In this document: in pieces, positions 19,517-29,805 of the stretch
Numbering within the stretch: the first letter of the stretch is position 1
How the letters are laid out: the number at the start of each line of letters is the position of its first letter
Assembly (NCBI RefSeq): GCF_004217175.1
Contig: NZ_SHKI01000004.1
Span: 186,001-250,000, forward strand
Reading direction: 5' to 3'
DNA length: 64,000 bases
Source: Leucobacter luti
GTDB taxonomy: Bacteria > Actinomycetota > Actinomycetes > Actinomycetales > Microbacteriaceae
Program-made: the position numbers and the translations under genes
The notes under the pieces: generated by a model
Seen by the model: the letters and a program-made list of their open reading frames with translations, nothing else
What the model was told of the DNA's origin: nothing
The model's database searches: none

Positions 19517-20229
19517 TACGCACCTGCCTTTGCCTTCGCGGCAGCGTCGGCCGCGGCCTTCGCCTCAGCGCGCACAATGCGGGCCGGGGCGACGCGGTCG
19601 AAGTCGAGGCCACGGCGAGCTGCGACGGAGCGGGGCTCCTCGAGCAGCTGCAGGGCCTCAACGGTCGCATGCACGATGTTCAGGGTGTTCGACGAACCGA
19701 GCGACTTGCTCAGCACGTCGTGGATGCCAGCGCACTCAAGCACGGCGCGGACGGGGCCACCGGCGATAACACCGGTACCTGCCGCTGCGGGACGCAGGAG
19801 AACGACACCGGCGGCCGCCTCACCCTGCACGGGGTGCGGGATGGTGCTGCCGACGCGGGGAACGCGGAAGAAGTTCTTCTTCGCCTCTTCGACGCCCTTC
19901 GCAATTGCGAGGGGAACTTCCTTCGCCTTGCCGTAACCGACGCCAACGGTGCCGTTGCCATCGCCCACCACGACGAGCGCGGTGAAGCTGAAGCGACGGC
20001 CGCCCTTGACGACCTTCGACACGCGGTTGATGGTCACGACGCGCTCGAGGAACTGGCTCTCGTTGCGGTCGCGGCCGCCACGCTCGTTGCGGGTGCCGCG
20101 GTCGCGGCTCCCACGACGCTGCTCGCGCGGCTCGTTACGGTGGTCCTGAGCCGGAGCCTCGGCCGTAGCCGTGGGCTCAGTGGCCTGGGTCTCTACGGTC
20201 ACTTCCTGCTCCTTCGTTTCCTTGCTCAC
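19516..20229 (-). CDS. rpsE: 30S ribosomal protein S5
   Basis: S5 (237 residues) takes part in decoding accuracy and mRNA unwinding. The double-stranded RNA-binding core begins at [20 protein letters not shown] (about 62), followed by [22 protein letters not shown] ~60-residue N-terminal extension is first acidic, then Arg-rich ([18 protein letters not shown]). An Ala/Lys tail ends the protein. E. coli S5 has 166 residues; long forms are usual in actinobacteria. Confidence 0.96.
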   Translation of the reverse strand: MSKETKEQEVTVETQATEPTATAEAPAQDHRNEPREQRRGSRDRGTRNERGGRDRNESQFLERVVTINRVSKVVKGGRRFSFTALVVVGDGNGTVGVGYGKAKEVPLAIAKGVEEAKKNFFRVPRVGSTIPHPVQGEAAAGVVLLRPAAAGTGVIAGGPVRAVLECAGIHDVLSKSLGSSNTLNIVHATVEALQLLEEPRSVAARRGLDFDRVAPARIVRAEAKAAADAAAKAKAGA

Positions 20230-20600
20230 AGGGTCAGCCCCCCTTCGCGAGCGCCATCGGCGATCGCTGCGACGCGTCCGGCGTACTTGCTGCCGCCGCG
20301 GTCGAACACGACCGCCTCGACACCAGCAGCCTTTGCGCGGTCGGCGACAAGCTCGCCAACCTTGCGAGCCTTAGCCGTCTTGTCGCCCTCGAAGGAGCGG
20401 AGATCGGCTTCCATGGTCGATGCCGATGCGAGGGTGATGCCCTTCGAATCGTCAACAACCTGAACGAATACGTGACGCGCGGAGCGGTTCACGACGAGAC
20501 GGGGACGAAGCTCCGTGCCGACGATCTTCTTCCGAAGGCGGGTGTGGCGGCGCACGCGCGCAGCCGACCGGCCCTTAGCCCGAGATACTGAAGCGGCCAT
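20226..20600 (-). CDS. rplR: 50S ribosomal protein L18
   Basis: L18 (124 residues) binds 5S rRNA with L5. [35 protein letters not shown] and [21 protein letters not shown] are canonical. It is coupled to rpsE by a four-base overlap and follows rplF by 3 bp. Confidence 0.97.
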   Translation of the reverse strand: MAASVSRAKGRSAARVRRHTRLRKKIVGTELRPRLVVNRSARHVFVQVVDDSKGITLASASTMEADLRSFEGDKTAKARKVGELVADRAKAAGVEAVVFDRGGSKYAGRVAAIADGAREGGLTL

Positions 20601-20603
20601 GGG

Positions 20604-21140
20604 TTACTTACCAGCCTTTCCTGCCTTGCGGCGGACAACCTCGCCCGCGTAGCGAATGCCCTTGCCCTTGTAGGGCTCCGGCTTCTTCAGCTTGCGGATG
20701 TTCGCGGCGGCTTCGCCAACCGCCTGCTTCGAGATACCGCTCACGGTGATCTTGGTGTTGCCCTCAACCGAGAGCGTGATGCCCTCGGGTGCGTCAACGT
20801 TGACCGGGTGCGAGAAGCCAAGGGCGAGCTCAAGGCCGGCACCCTTCTGCTGCACGCGGTACCCGGTGCCAACGACCTCGAGCTGCTTTGCGTAGCCCTC
20901 GGTCACACCGATGATGTTGTTGTTGATGAGCGTGCGGGTCAGACCGTGCAGCGCTCGTGAATCGCGCTCGTCGTCGGGACGGGTGACGAGCACCTGTCCG
21001 TCTTCGAGGGCAACTCGGATGGGCTCAGCAACGACGAGCGACAGCTCGCCCTTCGAACCCTTGACCGTGACCTTCTGGCCATCGATCTTGACGTCTACAC
21101 CACCGGGAACGGTGATGGGAAGCTTACCAATACGTGACAT
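20604..21140 (-). CDS. rplF: 50S ribosomal protein L6
   Basis: L6 (178 residues) lies near the factor-binding site of the 50S subunit. [17 protein letters not shown] begins the protein, and the conserved [20 protein letters not shown] ends the second domain. Length and composition are normal. rpsH ends 6 bp upstream. Confidence 0.97.
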   Translation of the reverse strand: MSRIGKLPITVPGGVDVKIDGQKVTVKGSKGELSLVVAEPIRVALEDGQVLVTRPDDERDSRALHGLTRTLINNNIIGVTEGYAKQLEVVGTGYRVQQKGAGLELALGFSHPVNVDAPEGITLSVEGNTKITVSGISKQAVGEAAANIRKLKKPEPYKGKGIRYAGEVVRRKAGKAGK

Positions 21141-21146
21141 GACGGC

Positions 21147-21545
21147 TTACCACACGTAAGCGAGGACTTCCCCGCCAACGCCCTTCTGCTCGGCCTCGCG
21201 GTCCGTGAGGAGCCCCGAAGAGGTGGACAGGATCGCGATGCCGAGGCCACCGAGCACGCTCGGGATCTCGGTTGAGCGTGCGTATACCCGGAGGCCGGGC
21301 TTCGACACGCGCTTGATGCCCTCAATCGAGCGCTCGCGGTTGGGGCCGTACTTCAGGGACATGTTGATGGTCGTGCCAACGCGAGCGGGCTCAACCTTCC
21401 AGTCCTTGATGTAGCCTTCGCGCTTGAGGATCTCCGCGATCCGCTCCTTCAGCTTCGAGCCGGGGAGCGAAACGTCGTCATGATGCGCAGAGTTTGCATT
21501 GCGCAGCCGGGTCAGCATATCTGCGACCGGATCAGTCATCGTCAT
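21147..21545 (-). CDS. rpsH: 30S ribosomal protein S8
   Basis: S8 (132 residues) is a primary 16S rRNA binder. [18 protein letters not shown] sets the start at ATG 21545, and a second Met at 21539 is nearly as good. [19 protein letters not shown] and [20 protein letters not shown] form the conserved C-terminal domain. In E. coli this protein represses its operon; no such site was identified here. The usual upstream neighbour rpsN is absent. Confidence 0.96.
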   Translation of the reverse strand: MTMTDPVADMLTRLRNANSAHHDDVSLPGSKLKERIAEILKREGYIKDWKVEPARVGTTINMSLKYGPNRERSIEGIKRVSKPGLRVYARSTEIPSVLGGLGIAILSTSSGLLTDREAEQKGVGGEVLAYVW

Positions 21546-21615
21546 GAGTGACTCTTCTTTCTCGCCTGGTATCACGCACCGTTACACGGAACGCGACCTG
21601 GGTGACATGCGGTCT

Positions 21616-21643
21616 GGGTGCCCGGGAAAACTCCCGGGCACCC
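21616..21643 (-). other. perfect hairpin in the rplE-rpsH gap
   Basis: GGGTGCCCGGGA pairs with TCCCGGGCACCC (12 bp, loop AAAC) 16 bp past the rplE stop. No U-run follows on the minus strand. It lies in the 114-bp gap where rpsN is normally found and could attenuate transcription, shield against exonucleases or be a processing site. Confidence 0.65.
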
Positions 21644-21659
21644 TCGCCGCTTGGACTAT

Positions 21660-22238
21660 TTAGTTGTCGGTCTTGAACGGGAAGCCGATTGCGCGAAGCA
21701 GCGCACGGCCCTCGTCGTCAGACTGAGCGGTGGTCACGACAGTGATGTCGAAACCACGCACGCGGTCAATCTTATCCTGATCGATCTCATGGAACACACT
21801 CTGCTCGGTCAGACCGAACGTGTAGTTGCCATTGCCGTCGAACTGCTTGGGCGAAAGACCGCGGAAATCGCGGATTCGCGGCAGTGCCAGGCTGACGAGA
21901 CGGTCAAGGAATTCCCAGGCGCGGTCACCGCGGAGGGTGACGTGAGCGCCGATCGCCTGTCCCTCGCGCAGCTTGAACTGTGCGATCGACTTGCGGGCCT
22001 TGGTGACCATGGGCTTCTGACCGGTGATCTTCACGAGGTCGGCAATTGCGCCCTCGATCACCTTGCTGTCGCGGGCAGCTTCGCCGACACCAGTGTTCAC
22101 GACCACCTTGACGATGCCCGGAACCTGCATGATGTTGGCGTAGTTGAACTCCTCGCGCAGCGCCGGAACAATTTCGCTCCGGTACTTCTGCTTCAGACGC
22201 GGCTGGATTTTGCCAGCTGCAACGGCAGTCTCGCTCAT
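21660..22238 (-). CDS. rplE: 50S ribosomal protein L5
   Basis: L5 (192 residues) binds 5S rRNA and contacts P-site t[42 protein letters not shown] and [20 protein letters not shown] match the family. The start shares one base with the rplX stop. Confidence 0.97.
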   Translation of the reverse strand: MSETAVAAGKIQPRLKQKYRSEIVPALREEFNYANIMQVPGIVKVVVNTGVGEAARDSKVIEGAIADLVKITGQKPMVTKARKSIAQFKLREGQAIGAHVTLRGDRAWEFLDRLVSLALPRIRDFRGLSPKQFDGNGNYTFGLTEQSVFHEIDQDKIDRVRGFDITVVTTAQSDDEGRALLRAIGFPFKTDN

Positions 22239-22600
22239 TAGAGGTCCTTCCCAGACGTCTTCGCGTAACGCACGCGGACGGTCTTCTTCTTGCCGTCGCG
22301 CTCGACCTCTTCGACGCGGAAGCCAACGCGAGTCGGCTTCTTCGTCTCGGGGTCAACGATTGCAACGTTCGAGATGTGGATCGGGGCCTCAACGGTCTCG
22401 ATGCCACCCTCGCGCGTGCCGCGGTCTGACTGGCCAACGCGGACGTGCTTGGTCACGAAGTTGACGCCCTCGACGATCACGCGATCGGTCTCGGTAATCA
22501 CCTCGATGACCTTGCCCTGCTTGCCCTTGTAGCCGCCGCGCTCCTGCGACGGGCCCGAGATGACCTCAACGAGGTCACCCTTCTTGATCTTCATGCCCAT
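22238..22600 (-). CDS. rplX: 50S ribosomal protein L24
   Basis: L24 (120 residues) is an assembly initiator with a KOW fold ([20 protein letters not shown]). The internal [18 protein letters not shown] and the [17 protein letters not shown] loop are canonical. Start MGMKIKKGD at 22600; the second Met (22594) is an alternative. It follows rplN by 4 bp. Confidence 0.96.
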   Translation of the reverse strand: MGMKIKKGDLVEVISGPSQERGGYKGKQGKVIEVITETDRVIVEGVNFVTKHVRVGQSDRGTREGGIETVEAPIHISNVAIVDPETKKPTRVGFRVEEVERDGKKKTVRVRYAKTSGKDL

Positions 22601-22604
22601 AGGA

Positions 22605-22973
22605 CTAGATCACCTCCGGTGCGAGCGAGACGATCTTCATGAACCGCTTATCGCGCAGCTCACGACCGACCGGCCCGAAGATACGGGTGCCGCGGGGCTC
22701 CCCATCGGCCTTGAGAATGACGGCAGCGTTCTCGTCGAAGCTGATGTACGAGCCATCAGCGCGACGGGTCGACTTGCGCGTGCGAACGATGACGGCCTTG
22801 ATGACCTCACCCTTCTTCACGTTGCCGCCGGGGATCGCGTCCTTGACGGTCGCAACGATCGTGTCGCCGATACCGGCGTAACGACGCTTCGAGCCCCCGA
22901 GGACACGGATCGTGAGCAACTCCTTGGCGCCCGAGTTATCGGCCACCTTGAGTCGGGATTCCTGCTGAATCAC
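22605..22973 (-). CDS. rplN: 50S ribosomal protein L14
   Basis: L14 (122 residues) forms intersubunit bridge B8. [40 protein letters not shown] and the C-terminal [12 protein letters not shown] are essentially invariant in bacteria. It is the first gene after the 32-bp rpsQ-rplN gap. Confidence 0.98.
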   Translation of the reverse strand: MIQQESRLKVADNSGAKELLTIRVLGGSKRRYAGIGDTIVATVKDAIPGGNVKKGEVIKAVIVRTRKSTRRADGSYISFDENAAVILKADGEPRGTRIFGPVGRELRDKRFMKIVSLAPEVI

Positions 22974-23005
22974 TTGCTACTCCTTCACTAAAGTAAGCCT
23001 GAGGC

Positions 23006-23278
23006 TTACTTCGCCTTCTCGAGGATCTCGACCAGACGCCAGCGCTTCGAAGCGCTCAGCGGACGGGTCTCATGGATGAGCACGAGATCGCCGATGCCGG
23101 CGGTGTTCTGCTCATCGTGTGCCTTCACCTTCGAGGAGCGGCGCAGGACCTTGCCGTAGAGGGGGTGCTTTACGCGATCCTCAACCTCAACGACGATGGT
23201 CTTGTCCATCTTGTCGCTGACGACGTAGCCACGGCGAGCCTTACGGTATCCGCGCTGTTCCTTCTCGACCTCAGCCAT
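23006..23278 (-). CDS. rpsQ: 30S ribosomal protein S17
   Basis: S17 (90 residues) is a primary 16S rRNA binder with an OB fold. [40 protein letters not shown] and [20 protein letters not shown] are canonical. It is 2 bp after rpmC and ends with a short Lys-rich tail. Confidence 0.97.
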   Translation of the reverse strand: MAEVEKEQRGYRKARRGYVVSDKMDKTIVVEVEDRVKHPLYGKVLRRSSKVKAHDEQNTAGIGDLVLIHETRPLSASKRWRLVEILEKAK

Positions 23279-23280
23279 AG

Positions 23281-23592
23281 TTAGGCCTCCTTCGTATCAG
23301 CGGCGGCGTCCGCCTGCTCGGTCTTCTTGGTGCTCTTCTTCGCCTTCGCGGGAGCAGGTGCTGCGGCCGGGGTGACCCGAATGCCGAGCTCACGCTCGCG
23401 GAGCACCGTGTAGATGCGCGCGATATCGCGCTTCACCTGGCGCACGCGGCCGTGGCTTTCCAGCTGGCCGGTGGCCGACTGGAAACGCAGGTTGAAGAGC
23501 TCAGCCTTCGCCTTCTTGAGCTCCTCGGCCAGACGCTCGTTCTCGAAAGAATCGAGCTCCGTGATGGCCAGTTCTTTGGTACCGATCGCCAT
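23281..23592 (-). CDS. rpmC: 50S ribosomal protein L29
   Basis: L29 (103 residues) lies at the tunnel exit and helps bind SRP and trigger factor. The two-helix core [20 protein letters not shown] and [20 protein letters not shown] occupies about residues 17-70. An extra ~30-residue Ala/Lys/Pro tail follows ([15 protein letters not shown], then acidic). It shares one base with the rplP stop. Confidence 0.95.
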   Translation of the reverse strand: MAIGTKELAITELDSFENERLAEELKKAKAELFNLRFQSATGQLESHGRVRQVKRDIARIYTVLRERELGIRVTPAAAPAPAKAKKSTKKTEQADAAADTKEA

Positions 23593-24011
23593 TACGCGTC
23601 GCCCTCCTCGCGCTTGATAATACGGGCCTTGAGCGGCAGCTTGTGGATGGCGCGGGTCAGCGCCTCACGTGCGAGCTGCTCATCGACGCCGGCGACCTCA
23701 AAGAGGACGCGGCCCGGCTTGACGTTGGCCACCCACCACTCGGGCGAGCCCTTACCGGAACCCATGCGGGTTTCCGCAGGCTTCTTGGTGAGGGGACGAT
23801 CCGGGTAGATGTTGATCCACACCTTGCCACCACGCTTGATGTGACGGGTCATCGCGATACGAGCGGACTCGATCTGACGGTTCGTCACATACGCGGGGCT
23901 CAGGGCCTGGATACCGTACTCGCCGAACGCGACAGTGTTGCCGCCCTTCGACTGGCCGCTGCGGCTGGGGTGGTGCTGCTTGCGGTACTTGACTCGACGG
24001 GGAATCAGCAT
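23592..24011 (-). CDS. rplP: 50S ribosomal protein L16
   Basis: L16 (139 residues) organises the A-site tRNA and peptidyl-transferase region. [39 protein letters not shown] and [20 protein letters not shown] are invariant family segments. It is 2 bp after rpsC. Confidence 0.98.
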   Translation of the reverse strand: MLIPRRVKYRKQHHPSRSGQSKGGNTVAFGEYGIQALSPAYVTNRQIESARIAMTRHIKRGGKVWINIYPDRPLTKKPAETRMGSGKGSPEWWVANVKPGRVLFEVAGVDEQLAREALTRAIHKLPLKARIIKREEGDA

Positions 24012-24013
24012 GC

Positions 24014-24772
24014 TTACTTCTCCGCTCCTGCTGCAGCGGGTGCAGCCTCGGCCTGAGCGCCACGGGGCGCACGGCGGCGGTCGCCACGGTCGCGCGACGG
24101 CTTCTGGGCCGCCTGCTCGCGAGCGAGTTCCTTGTTGGTGAGGTCGCCCTTGTAGATCCAGACCTTCACGCCGATGCGGCCGAAGGTGGTCTTCGCCTCG
24201 TAGAAGCCGTAGTCGATGTTCGCGCGGAGCGTGTGCAGCGGCACGCGACCCTCACGGTAGAACTCCGAGCGGCTCATCTCGGCGCCGCCAAGGCGGCCGG
24301 AGACCTGGATGCGGATGCCCTTGGCACCAGCGCGCTGCGCGCCCTGGAGACCCTTGCGCATCGCACGACGGAACGCCACGCGAGCAGCGAGCTGCTCGGC
24401 GATGCCCTGTGCAACGAGCTGAGCGTCAGCCTCGGGGTTCTTCACCTCGAGGATGTTCAGCTGGATCTGCTTGCCCGTGAGCTTCTCGAGGTCGGCGCGA
24501 ATGCGCTCGGCCTCGGCGCCGCGGCGACCGATGACGATGCCGGGACGTGCCGAGTGGATATCCACGCGGACACGGTCACGGGTACGCTCGATCTCCACGC
24601 GGGACACGCCCGCGCGGTCAAGCTGCTTCGTCAGGTGCTGACGGATCTTGATGTCCTCGGCGACGTAGTCAGCGTAACGCTGACCCTTCTTCGTCGAGTC
24701 CGAGAACCAGCGCGAGACGTGGTCAGTGGTGATCCCGAGGCGGAAGCCGTAGGGATGAATCTTCTGGCCCAT
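24014..24772 (-). CDS. rpsC: 30S ribosomal protein S3
   Basis: S3 (252 residues) lines the mRNA entry channel. [20 protein letters not shown] begins it, the KH-domain [20 protein letters not shown] is near residue 80, and the [15 protein letters not shown] strand ends the core at about 212. A 40-residue tail is first Arg-rich, then Ala/Glu-rich ([20 protein letters not shown]). rplV abuts with no gap. Confidence 0.97.
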   Translation of the reverse strand: MGQKIHPYGFRLGITTDHVSRWFSDSTKKGQRYADYVAEDIKIRQHLTKQLDRAGVSRVEIERTRDRVRVDIHSARPGIVIGRRGAEAERIRADLEKLTGKQIQLNILEVKNPEADAQLVAQGIAEQLAARVAFRRAMRKGLQGAQRAGAKGIRIQVSGRLGGAEMSRSEFYREGRVPLHTLRANIDYGFYEAKTTFGRIGVKVWIYKGDLTNKELAREQAAQKPSRDRGDRRRAPRGAQAEAAPAAAGAEK

Positions 24773-25156
24773 TTACTTGGCTCCCTTCTTCGTGACCTGG
24801 AGCTCATCAGCCGTCTGCAGAACGACGGTGATGTGGCTGGTCCGCTTGTTGATCCGGAACGCACGACCCTGCGCGCGGGGGCGGAAACGCTTGAGCGTCG
24901 TGCCCTCGTCGACGTAGGCGCGAGCGATGACCAGCTCGTCCTCGTTGAGACGCAGGTTCTCCGCGTCTGCCTTCACCCGAGCGTTCGCGATCGCCGAGGC
25001 GACCAGCTTGAACACGGGCTCGGCTGCGGCCTGGGGGGCGAACTTCAGGATGGCGAGCGCCTCCTGAGCATTCTTCCCACGAACCAGGTCAACAACGCGA
25101 CGGGCCTTCTGGGGGGTGATGCGGATCTGACGCACGCGTGCGGTCGATTCCACCAT
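24773..25156 (-). CDS. rplV: 50S ribosomal protein L22
   Basis: L22 (127 residues) lines the exit tunnel and its loop is a macrolide-resistance site. [20 protein letters not shown] and the loop [20 protein letters not shown] show no obvious resistance deletion. The ATG at 25156 follows AGGAGGAGAGAA. An upstream Met (25174) is inside that ribosome-binding site and rejected. Confidence 0.97.
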   Translation of the reverse strand: MVESTARVRQIRITPQKARRVVDLVRGKNAQEALAILKFAPQAAAEPVFKLVASAIANARVKADAENLRLNEDELVIARAYVDEGTTLKRFRPRAQGRAFRINKRTSHITVVLQTADELQVTKKGAK

Positions 25157-25182
25157 TTCTCTCTCCTCCTTCACGTCACCGC

Positions 25183-25464
25183 TTAGCGGCGACGGCCCTT
25201 CTTGTCGTCCTTCACGTGACCGCGGAAGGTACGAGTGGGCGCAAACTCGCCCAGCTTGTGACCGACCATGGTCTCCGTTACGAACACGGGGATGTGCTTC
25301 CGACCGTCGTGCACGGCGATGGTGTGTCCCAGCATTGCGGGGATGATCATCGAACGGCGCGACCAGGTCTTGATCACGTTCTTGGTGCCAGCTTCGTTCT
25401 GGACAACAACCTTGCTCAGCAGGTGGTTATCTACGAAGGGGCCCTTCTTGAGACTACGAGGCAT
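25183..25464 (-). CDS. rpsS: 30S ribosomal protein S19
   Basis: S19 (93 residues) pairs with S13 in the small-subunit head. [39 protein letters not shown] and [17 protein letters not shown] are canonical. It follows rplB by 22 bp. Confidence 0.98.
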   Translation of the reverse strand: MPRSLKKGPFVDNHLLSKVVVQNEAGTKNVIKTWSRRSMIIPAMLGHTIAVHDGRKHIPVFVTETMVGHKLGEFAPTRTFRGHVKDDKKGRRR

Positions 25465-25486
25465 CTTCTATTCTCCTACCCGCCGA

Positions 25487-26323
25487 CTAACGCTTCTTGC
25501 CAACATTGCGGCGACGCACGATGAGCTTGTCGCTTTCCTTGTTCGGACGGCGCGTGCGGCCTTCCTTCTGGCCCCAGGGGCTGACCGGGTGACGGCCACC
25601 CGAGGTGCGGCCTTCGCCACCACCGTGCGGGTGATCGACCGGGTTCATGACGACGCCACGCACGGTCGGGCGGACGCCCTTCCAGCGCATGCGGCCGGCC
25701 TTACCCCAGTTGATGTTCGACTGCTCGGCGTTGCCGACCTCGCCGACGGTCGCGCGGCAGCGCGCGTCGACGTTGCGGATCTCGCCCGAGGGGAGACGCA
25801 GCTGAGCGTACGGGCCGTCCTTCGCAACGAGGCGAACCGAAGCGCCAGCCGAGCGCGCCATCTTGGCGCCCCCACCGGGCTTGAGCTCGATCGCGTGAAT
25901 CACGGTACCGGTCGGGATGTTGCGCAGCGGCAGGTTGTTGCCGGGCTTGATATCGGCGGCCGGACCCGACTCGACGATATCGCCCTGCTTCAGCTTGTTC
26001 GGTGCGATGATGTAGCGCTTCGCGCCGTCCTCGAAGTGCAGGAGCGCAATGCGCGCCGTGCGGTTCGGGTCGTACTCGATGTGCGCAACCTTGGCGTTGA
26101 CGCCGTCCTTGTCATTGCGACGGAAGTCGATGACACGGTACTGGCGCTTGTGGCCACCGCCGATGTGGCGAGTGGTGATCCGGCCCTGGTTGTTGCGGCC
26201 GCCCGTCTTGGGGAGCGGGCGAAGCAGCGACTTCTCGGGCGTGGAGCGCGTGATCTCAGCGAAATCAGCGACGCTCGAACCGCGACGACCCGGGGTCGTC
26301 GGCTTGTACTTGCGAATAGCCAT
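25487..26323 (-). CDS. rplB: 50S ribosomal protein L2
   Basis: L2 (278 residues) is a core peptidyl-transferase-centre protein. [20 protein letters not shown], the conserved [20 protein letters not shown] with the functionally important His, and the C-terminal [15 protein letters not shown] are all present. Length is normal. rplW ends 20 bp upstream. Confidence 0.98.
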   Translation of the reverse strand: MAIRKYKPTTPGRRGSSVADFAEITRSTPEKSLLRPLPKTGGRNNQGRITTRHIGGGHKRQYRVIDFRRNDKDGVNAKVAHIEYDPNRTARIALLHFEDGAKRYIIAPNKLKQGDIVESGPAADIKPGNNLPLRNIPTGTVIHAIELKPGGGAKMARSAGASVRLVAKDGPYAQLRLPSGEIRNVDARCRATVGEVGNAEQSNINWGKAGRMRWKGVRPTVRGVVMNPVDHPHGGGEGRTSGGRHPVSPWGQKEGRTRRPNKESDKLIVRRRNVGKKR

Positions 26324-26343
26324 AATGTTCCTTTTCGCCCCTT

Positions 26344-26643
26344 CTACAGCGCAGCCGTGAAGATGTCGATGGAGCCGGACTTCAGCGTGACGATTGCACG
26401 CTTCGTGTCCTTGCGCTTGCCCGCACCGAACTTGGTGCGGCGGGTCTTGCCCTTGCGGTTCAGCGTGCGGACCTTCTGGACCTTTACGTTGAAGACCTCT
26501 TCGATCGCGAGCTTGATCTCGGTCTTGTTCGCCGTGGGAGCAACCTCAAAGGTGTACTGACCGTTGGCGTCGATGAGACCGTAGCTCTTCTCGGAAACGA
26601 TGGGGCGGACGATGACGTCGTGTGCAGACTTGTTCAGGCTCAC
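26344..26643 (-). CDS. rplW: 50S ribosomal protein L23
   Basis: L23 (99 residues) is the tunnel-exit docking protein for trigger factor and [29 protein letters not shown]-type helix residues and [16 protein letters not shown] are typical, though bacterial L23 is variable. The start overlaps the rplD stop by four bases. Confidence 0.96.
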   Translation of the reverse strand: MSLNKSAHDVIVRPIVSEKSYGLIDANGQYTFEVAPTANKTEIKLAIEEVFNVKVQKVRTLNRKGKTRRTKFGAGKRKDTKRAIVTLKSGSIDIFTAAL

Positions 26644-27293
26644 TTCGAGTCCTCCTGAGCGGCACGGCCGGCGACGAACAAGTCGAAGGCAGCCTTGGTG
26701 AAGACGAGATCGTCGCTGACGACCACGTCGTAGGCGTTGAGCTGATCCTGGAACAGCACGTGAACGAACGGCAGGTTCCGAACGCTGAGCGGGGTGAGCT
26801 CGTCCGCGCGGTCAACGACCACGAGCACGCGCTTGCCCGGCGCCACCGTCGCGAGGAACTCGCGAGCGGCCTTGGTGCTGGGCTTGTCAGCGATACCGAA
26901 GCCGTCAACGACGTGCAGACGGTTCGCGCGAGCGCGATCCGAGAGCAGGCCGCGGAGAGCTGCAGCGATCATCTTCTTGGGAGTGCGCTGCGAGTAGTCG
27001 CGGGGCACGGGCCCGTGGACGACGCCGCCGCCGCGGTGCTGAGGCATACGGACGGAGCCCTGACGAGCGCGGCCGGTGCCCTTCTGCTTGAACGGCTTGA
27101 CACCCGAACCGGAAACCTCACCACGGGTCTTCACCTTGTGAGTACCCTGGCGCGCAGCTGCGAGCTGGGCGGTGACCACCTGGTGGATCAGCGGGACGTT
27201 GGTCTCGGCGCCGAAGATTGCCTCGGGCAGGTCAACCGACCCGGCCTTCTTGCCCTTCGCGTCGAGCACCTCGAGCTTGGTAGCGGTAGCCAT
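26640..27293 (-). CDS. rplD: 50S ribosomal protein L4
   Basis: L4 (217 residues) has a loop reaching the exit tunnel. [24 protein letters not shown] segment, [19 protein letters not shown] and [20 protein letters not shown] are conserved. In E. coli L4 represses its operon by acting on the S10 leader; the long leader at 28273-28578 makes that worth asking here, but I see no proof. rplC is 3 bp upstream. Confidence 0.97.
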   Translation of the reverse strand: MATATKLEVLDAKGKKAGSVDLPEAIFGAETNVPLIHQVVTAQLAAARQGTHKVKTRGEVSGSGVKPFKQKGTGRARQGSVRMPQHRGGGVVHGPVPRDYSQRTPKKMIAAALRGLLSDRARANRLHVVDGFGIADKPSTKAAREFLATVAPGKRVLVVVDRADELTPLSVRNLPFVHVLFQDQLNAYDVVVSDDLVFTKAAFDLFVAGRAAQEDSK

Positions 27294-27296
27294 GAA

Positions 27297-27950
27297 CTAC
27301 GCCCCCTTCACTGCGTTGCGAACGAATACGAGACGACCGCGCGCGCCGGGAACTGCACCCTTAACCAGGATGAGACCCTTCTCGGCGTCAATCGCCTGCA
27401 CGATCAGGTTCTGCACGGTAACGCGATCGCCACCCATGCGGCCGGCCATCTTGTGACCGCGGAACACGCGACCGGGGGTCGCTGCGCCGCCGATGGAACC
27501 GGGCTTACGGTGGTTACGGTGCGAACCGTGCGATGCGGAAACACCCTTGAAGTTGTGACGCTTCATCGTGCCCGCGAAGCCCTTACCCTTTGAGGTGCCA
27601 ACGACGTCGATCTTCTGACCGGCCTCGAAGGTGCCATCAACGGTGAGCTCCTGGCCCAGCGCGTACTCAGCTGCATCAGCGGTACGGATCTCGGTCACGT
27701 GACGACGCGGCGTAACGCCGGCCTTCTCGAAGTGACCTGCCGCAGGCTTGTTGACCTTGCGGGGATCGATCGCGCCCGCGGCGATCTGCACGGCGTTGTA
27801 GCCGTCGACCTCGGGGGTGCGGATCTGGGTGATCACGTTGGGTGCCACCTCGATCACGGTGACGGGAACGACCTTGCCGTTCTCGTCCCAGACCTGAGTC
27901 ATACCGAGCTTGGTGCCCAGAAGACCCTTCACATTGCGCTCTACTGCCAT
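27297..27950 (-). CDS. rplC: 50S ribosomal protein L3
   Basis: L3 (217 residues) is an assembly initiator close to the peptidyl-transferase centre. [20 protein letters not shown] marks the start at ATG 27950. [33 protein letters not shown] and [17 protein letters not shown] are canonical. The Gln that PrmB methylates in proteobacteria is not evaluated. rpsJ ends 13 bp upstream. Confidence 0.97.
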   Translation of the reverse strand: MAVERNVKGLLGTKLGMTQVWDENGKVVPVTVIEVAPNVITQIRTPEVDGYNAVQIAAGAIDPRKVNKPAAGHFEKAGVTPRRHVTEIRTADAAEYALGQELTVDGTFEAGQKIDVVGTSKGKGFAGTMKRHNFKGVSASHGSHRNHRKPGSIGGAATPGRVFRGHKMAGRMGGDRVTVQNLIVQAIDAEKGLILVKGAVPGARGRLVFVRNAVKGA

Positions 27951-27963
27951 GATCTGATCCCCC

Positions 27964-28272
27964 TTAGAGCTTGATCTCGATGTTGACATCGGCCGGGAGA
28001 TCGAGACGCATGAGCGAATCGACGGCCTTCGGCGTGGGATCGACGATGTCGATCAGACGCTTGTGCGTGCGCTTCTCAAAGTGCTCGCGGCTGTCCTTGT
28101 ACTTGTGGGGCGAACGGATCACAGCGATCACGTTCTTCTCCGTGGGGAGCGGCACGGGGCCGATCACGGTTGCACCCGCGCGGGTCACCGTGTCGACGAT
28201 CTTACGTGCGGAGTTATCGATGACCTCGTGGTCATACGACTTCAGTCGGATGCGGATCTTCTGTCCCGCCAT
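27964..28272 (-). CDS. rpsJ: 30S ribosomal protein S10
   Basis: S10 (102 residues) is a 30S head protein that also joins NusB in antitermination. [40 protein letters not shown] and [20 protein letters not shown] are canonical. It is first of the S10-spc ribosomal run, with a promoter and long leader upstream. Confidence 0.98.
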   Translation of the reverse strand: MAGQKIRIRLKSYDHEVIDNSARKIVDTVTRAGATVIGPVPLPTEKNVIAVIRSPHKYKDSREHFEKRTHKRLIDIVDPTPKAVDSLMRLDLPADVNIEIKL

Positions 28273-28578
28273 GACATCTCTACTTTCTACTTGCGTCGTA
28301 CCAGCCCCCGAGGGAAGCGTGGCATTGGACGTCTTACGTACCAGCGCCCTGGCAGCACGCCTCGCAAGAGGCGCTATGTGCTGGGTCTCTGTTCACCTGT
28401 CAAAACCACCGCGCTCTCACGTGGTGGCCCCACACGCACGAAGACGGCCCGACAAACGTCTGGCCGCCAGCTGGCGTGCAGGTAGTGTTCGCTACCCGCG
28501 GCCTAACCCCGGAAACCCGGGTGATTATGCACTGCCTGGCAGTGATCCGCACAGAAGTGCGGAGTACTGAACCTGTCT
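28273..28578 (-). promoter_or_regulatory. ~300-nt structured leader of the S10 operon
   Basis: About 306 nt separate the -10 from rpsJ with no good reading frame. Early in the leader are two tight hairpins, CCGCAC-AGAA-GTGCGG (28547-28562) and CACTGCC-T-GGCAGTG (28530-28544), then CCCGGaaaCCCGGG-like and other GC-rich stems. Leaders of S10 operons can carry L4-dependent control in proteobacteria; whether this one does is unknown. Confidence 0.55.
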
Positions 28579-28614
28579 ATTCTGACACAGCGACCCGGGT
28601 GCGTGCAACCCGGG
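28579..28614 (-). promoter_or_regulatory. S10 operon promoter with overlapping inverted repeat
   Basis: TTGCAC (28608 to 28603), an 18-bp spacer and CAGAAT (28584 to 28579) form a good housekeeping promoter on the minus strand. A dyad CCCGGGT...ACCCGGG (28594-28600 and 28608-28614) brackets the -35 with a 7-nt centre, so a repressor or activator could act there. Confidence 0.7.
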
Positions 28615-28637
28615 CGTGTCGCGGCCAGCGTGTCGGG

Positions 28638-28665
28638 CCGCGGCGGTTCCCACCCGGCGCCGCGG
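28638..28665 (-). terminator. hairpin after the glycan cassette
   Basis: CCGCGGCG (28638-28645) pairs with CGCCGCGG (28658-28665), 16 bp past the stop of the WbpL-like gene and just before the S10 promoter. No U-run follows. Confidence 0.5.
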
Positions 28666-28680
28666 GGCGGAAATCCGGGG

Positions 28681-29805
28681 CTACGACCGAGCCGGCAGTA
28701 GGCGCGGCAGCGCCAGGTACACGAGCAGCACCGCGAGCCCGCCGGCGAGCAGGATGAGGGATCCCCAGAGCCCCACCGAGAGCGATGCGAGCCCAAGGAG
28801 AGAGGCGAGGAGCGTGCACCCCGCGGTGAGCCCGGAGGCCTGCACGTGCGAGTAGCCGAGCTGCTGGATCCGCTGGTAGGTGTGCTCCTTGTGCGGCTCG
28901 TCCCACTTGTGTCCGGCGCGCATGCGCTTCACGAGAGTGACCCCCACGTCGCCGAAGTAGATCACCATCGGCCCGATGGTCGCGAGCAGGGGCGCCCCGG
29001 CGATGAGCGCGGCGAAGCTCGTCACGGCGGTCGCTCCCCCGAGCAGGTAGCTCCCCACGTCGCCGAGGAACGCCCCGGGCTTCGTCAGGTTCCAGGGCAG
29101 GAAGCCCAGGTAGCCGAGCGCGAGCACCAGTCCGGCCGCGAACAACCAGGGCATATTCATGCTCCACCCGATTGCCGCGAACGTGCCGCCAGCGATCACA
29201 CCGTGGAAGCCACTGATGCCGTTGAGGCCGTCCATAAAGTTGGCAACGTTGATGTAGCTCGAGATAAACAGCACCGCGTACGCCACGAGCGCGATGATCG
29301 CCCACACTGGCAGGCCGGGGTGCGGCGCCGCGGCATCGGACACCGCCCCCGGGCCGGAGGACCCCGCGAGGCCGGGCCCGTGCTGCAGCCCGAGTCCGCC
29401 GCCGAGGCCGCCAGATACCAGCAGCACGCCGAGGGCGGAGCCCGCGGCGATCAGCAGCAGCGCCGCGCTTCGCAGCGGCACACTCAGCCCGTGCAGGTCC
29501 TCAGTGAGCCCGAGCAACCCGGCGCAGAGCGACCCGAGCACGATCACGAGCAGGGCGCTCCACGAGGCGCTCCCACCCCAGCTCGGGACCGCAAACAGCG
29601 CCACCGCTGTGGCGCCGCCCACCAGCATCGCGATGAGTACCGCGAGCCCCAGGCCGCGGAGAATGGGCCGGTCGTGCGAGGAGCGCGCCGATGGCACGTC
29701 CATGATGCCGAGGCGCACGAGCACCGGCTTGACCACCACCGGGAGCGCGAGACTGAGGACCAGGGTGAGCGCGCCGGCGATGAGGGAGACGGCGAGGGGG
29801 GTCAC
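28681..29805 (-). CDS. MraY/WbpL-family undecaprenyl-phosphate glycosyl-1-phosphate transferase
   Basis: A 374-residue polytopic membrane protein with about ten helices that would load a sugar-1-phosphate onto undecaprenyl phosphate. Family landmarks are MDVPSARSSHDRPILRGLG (35-53), GLTEDLHG (near 99), NVANFMDGLNG (186-196), FLGDVGSYLLGG (near 247) and a cytoplasmic PHKEHTYQR (near 300). The last one is more like WbpL than MraY or WecA. A Gly/Ala/Pro loop (131-165) is unusual. It starts at GTG 29805, overlapping the stop of the upstream dehydratase gene (GTGA), so both are made together. The sugar cannot be told from sequence. Confidence 0.85.
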   Translation of the reverse strand: MTPLAVSLIAGALTLVLSLALPVVVKPVLVRLGIMDVPSARSSHDRPILRGLGLAVLIAMLVGGATAVALFAVPSWGGSASWSALLVIVLGSLCAGLLGLTEDLHGLSVPLRSAALLLIAAGSALGVLLVSGGLGGGLGLQHGPGLAGSSGPGAVSDAAAPHPGLPVWAIIALVAYAVLFISSYINVANFMDGLNGISGFHGVIAGGTFAAIGWSMNMPWLFAAGLVLALGYLGFLPWNLTKPGAFLGDVGSYLLGGATAVTSFAALIAGAPLLATIGPMVIYFGDVGVTLVKRMRAGHKWDEPHKEHTYQRIQQLGYSHVQASGLTAGCTLLASLLGLASLSVGLWGSLILLAGGLAVLLVYLALPRLLPARS

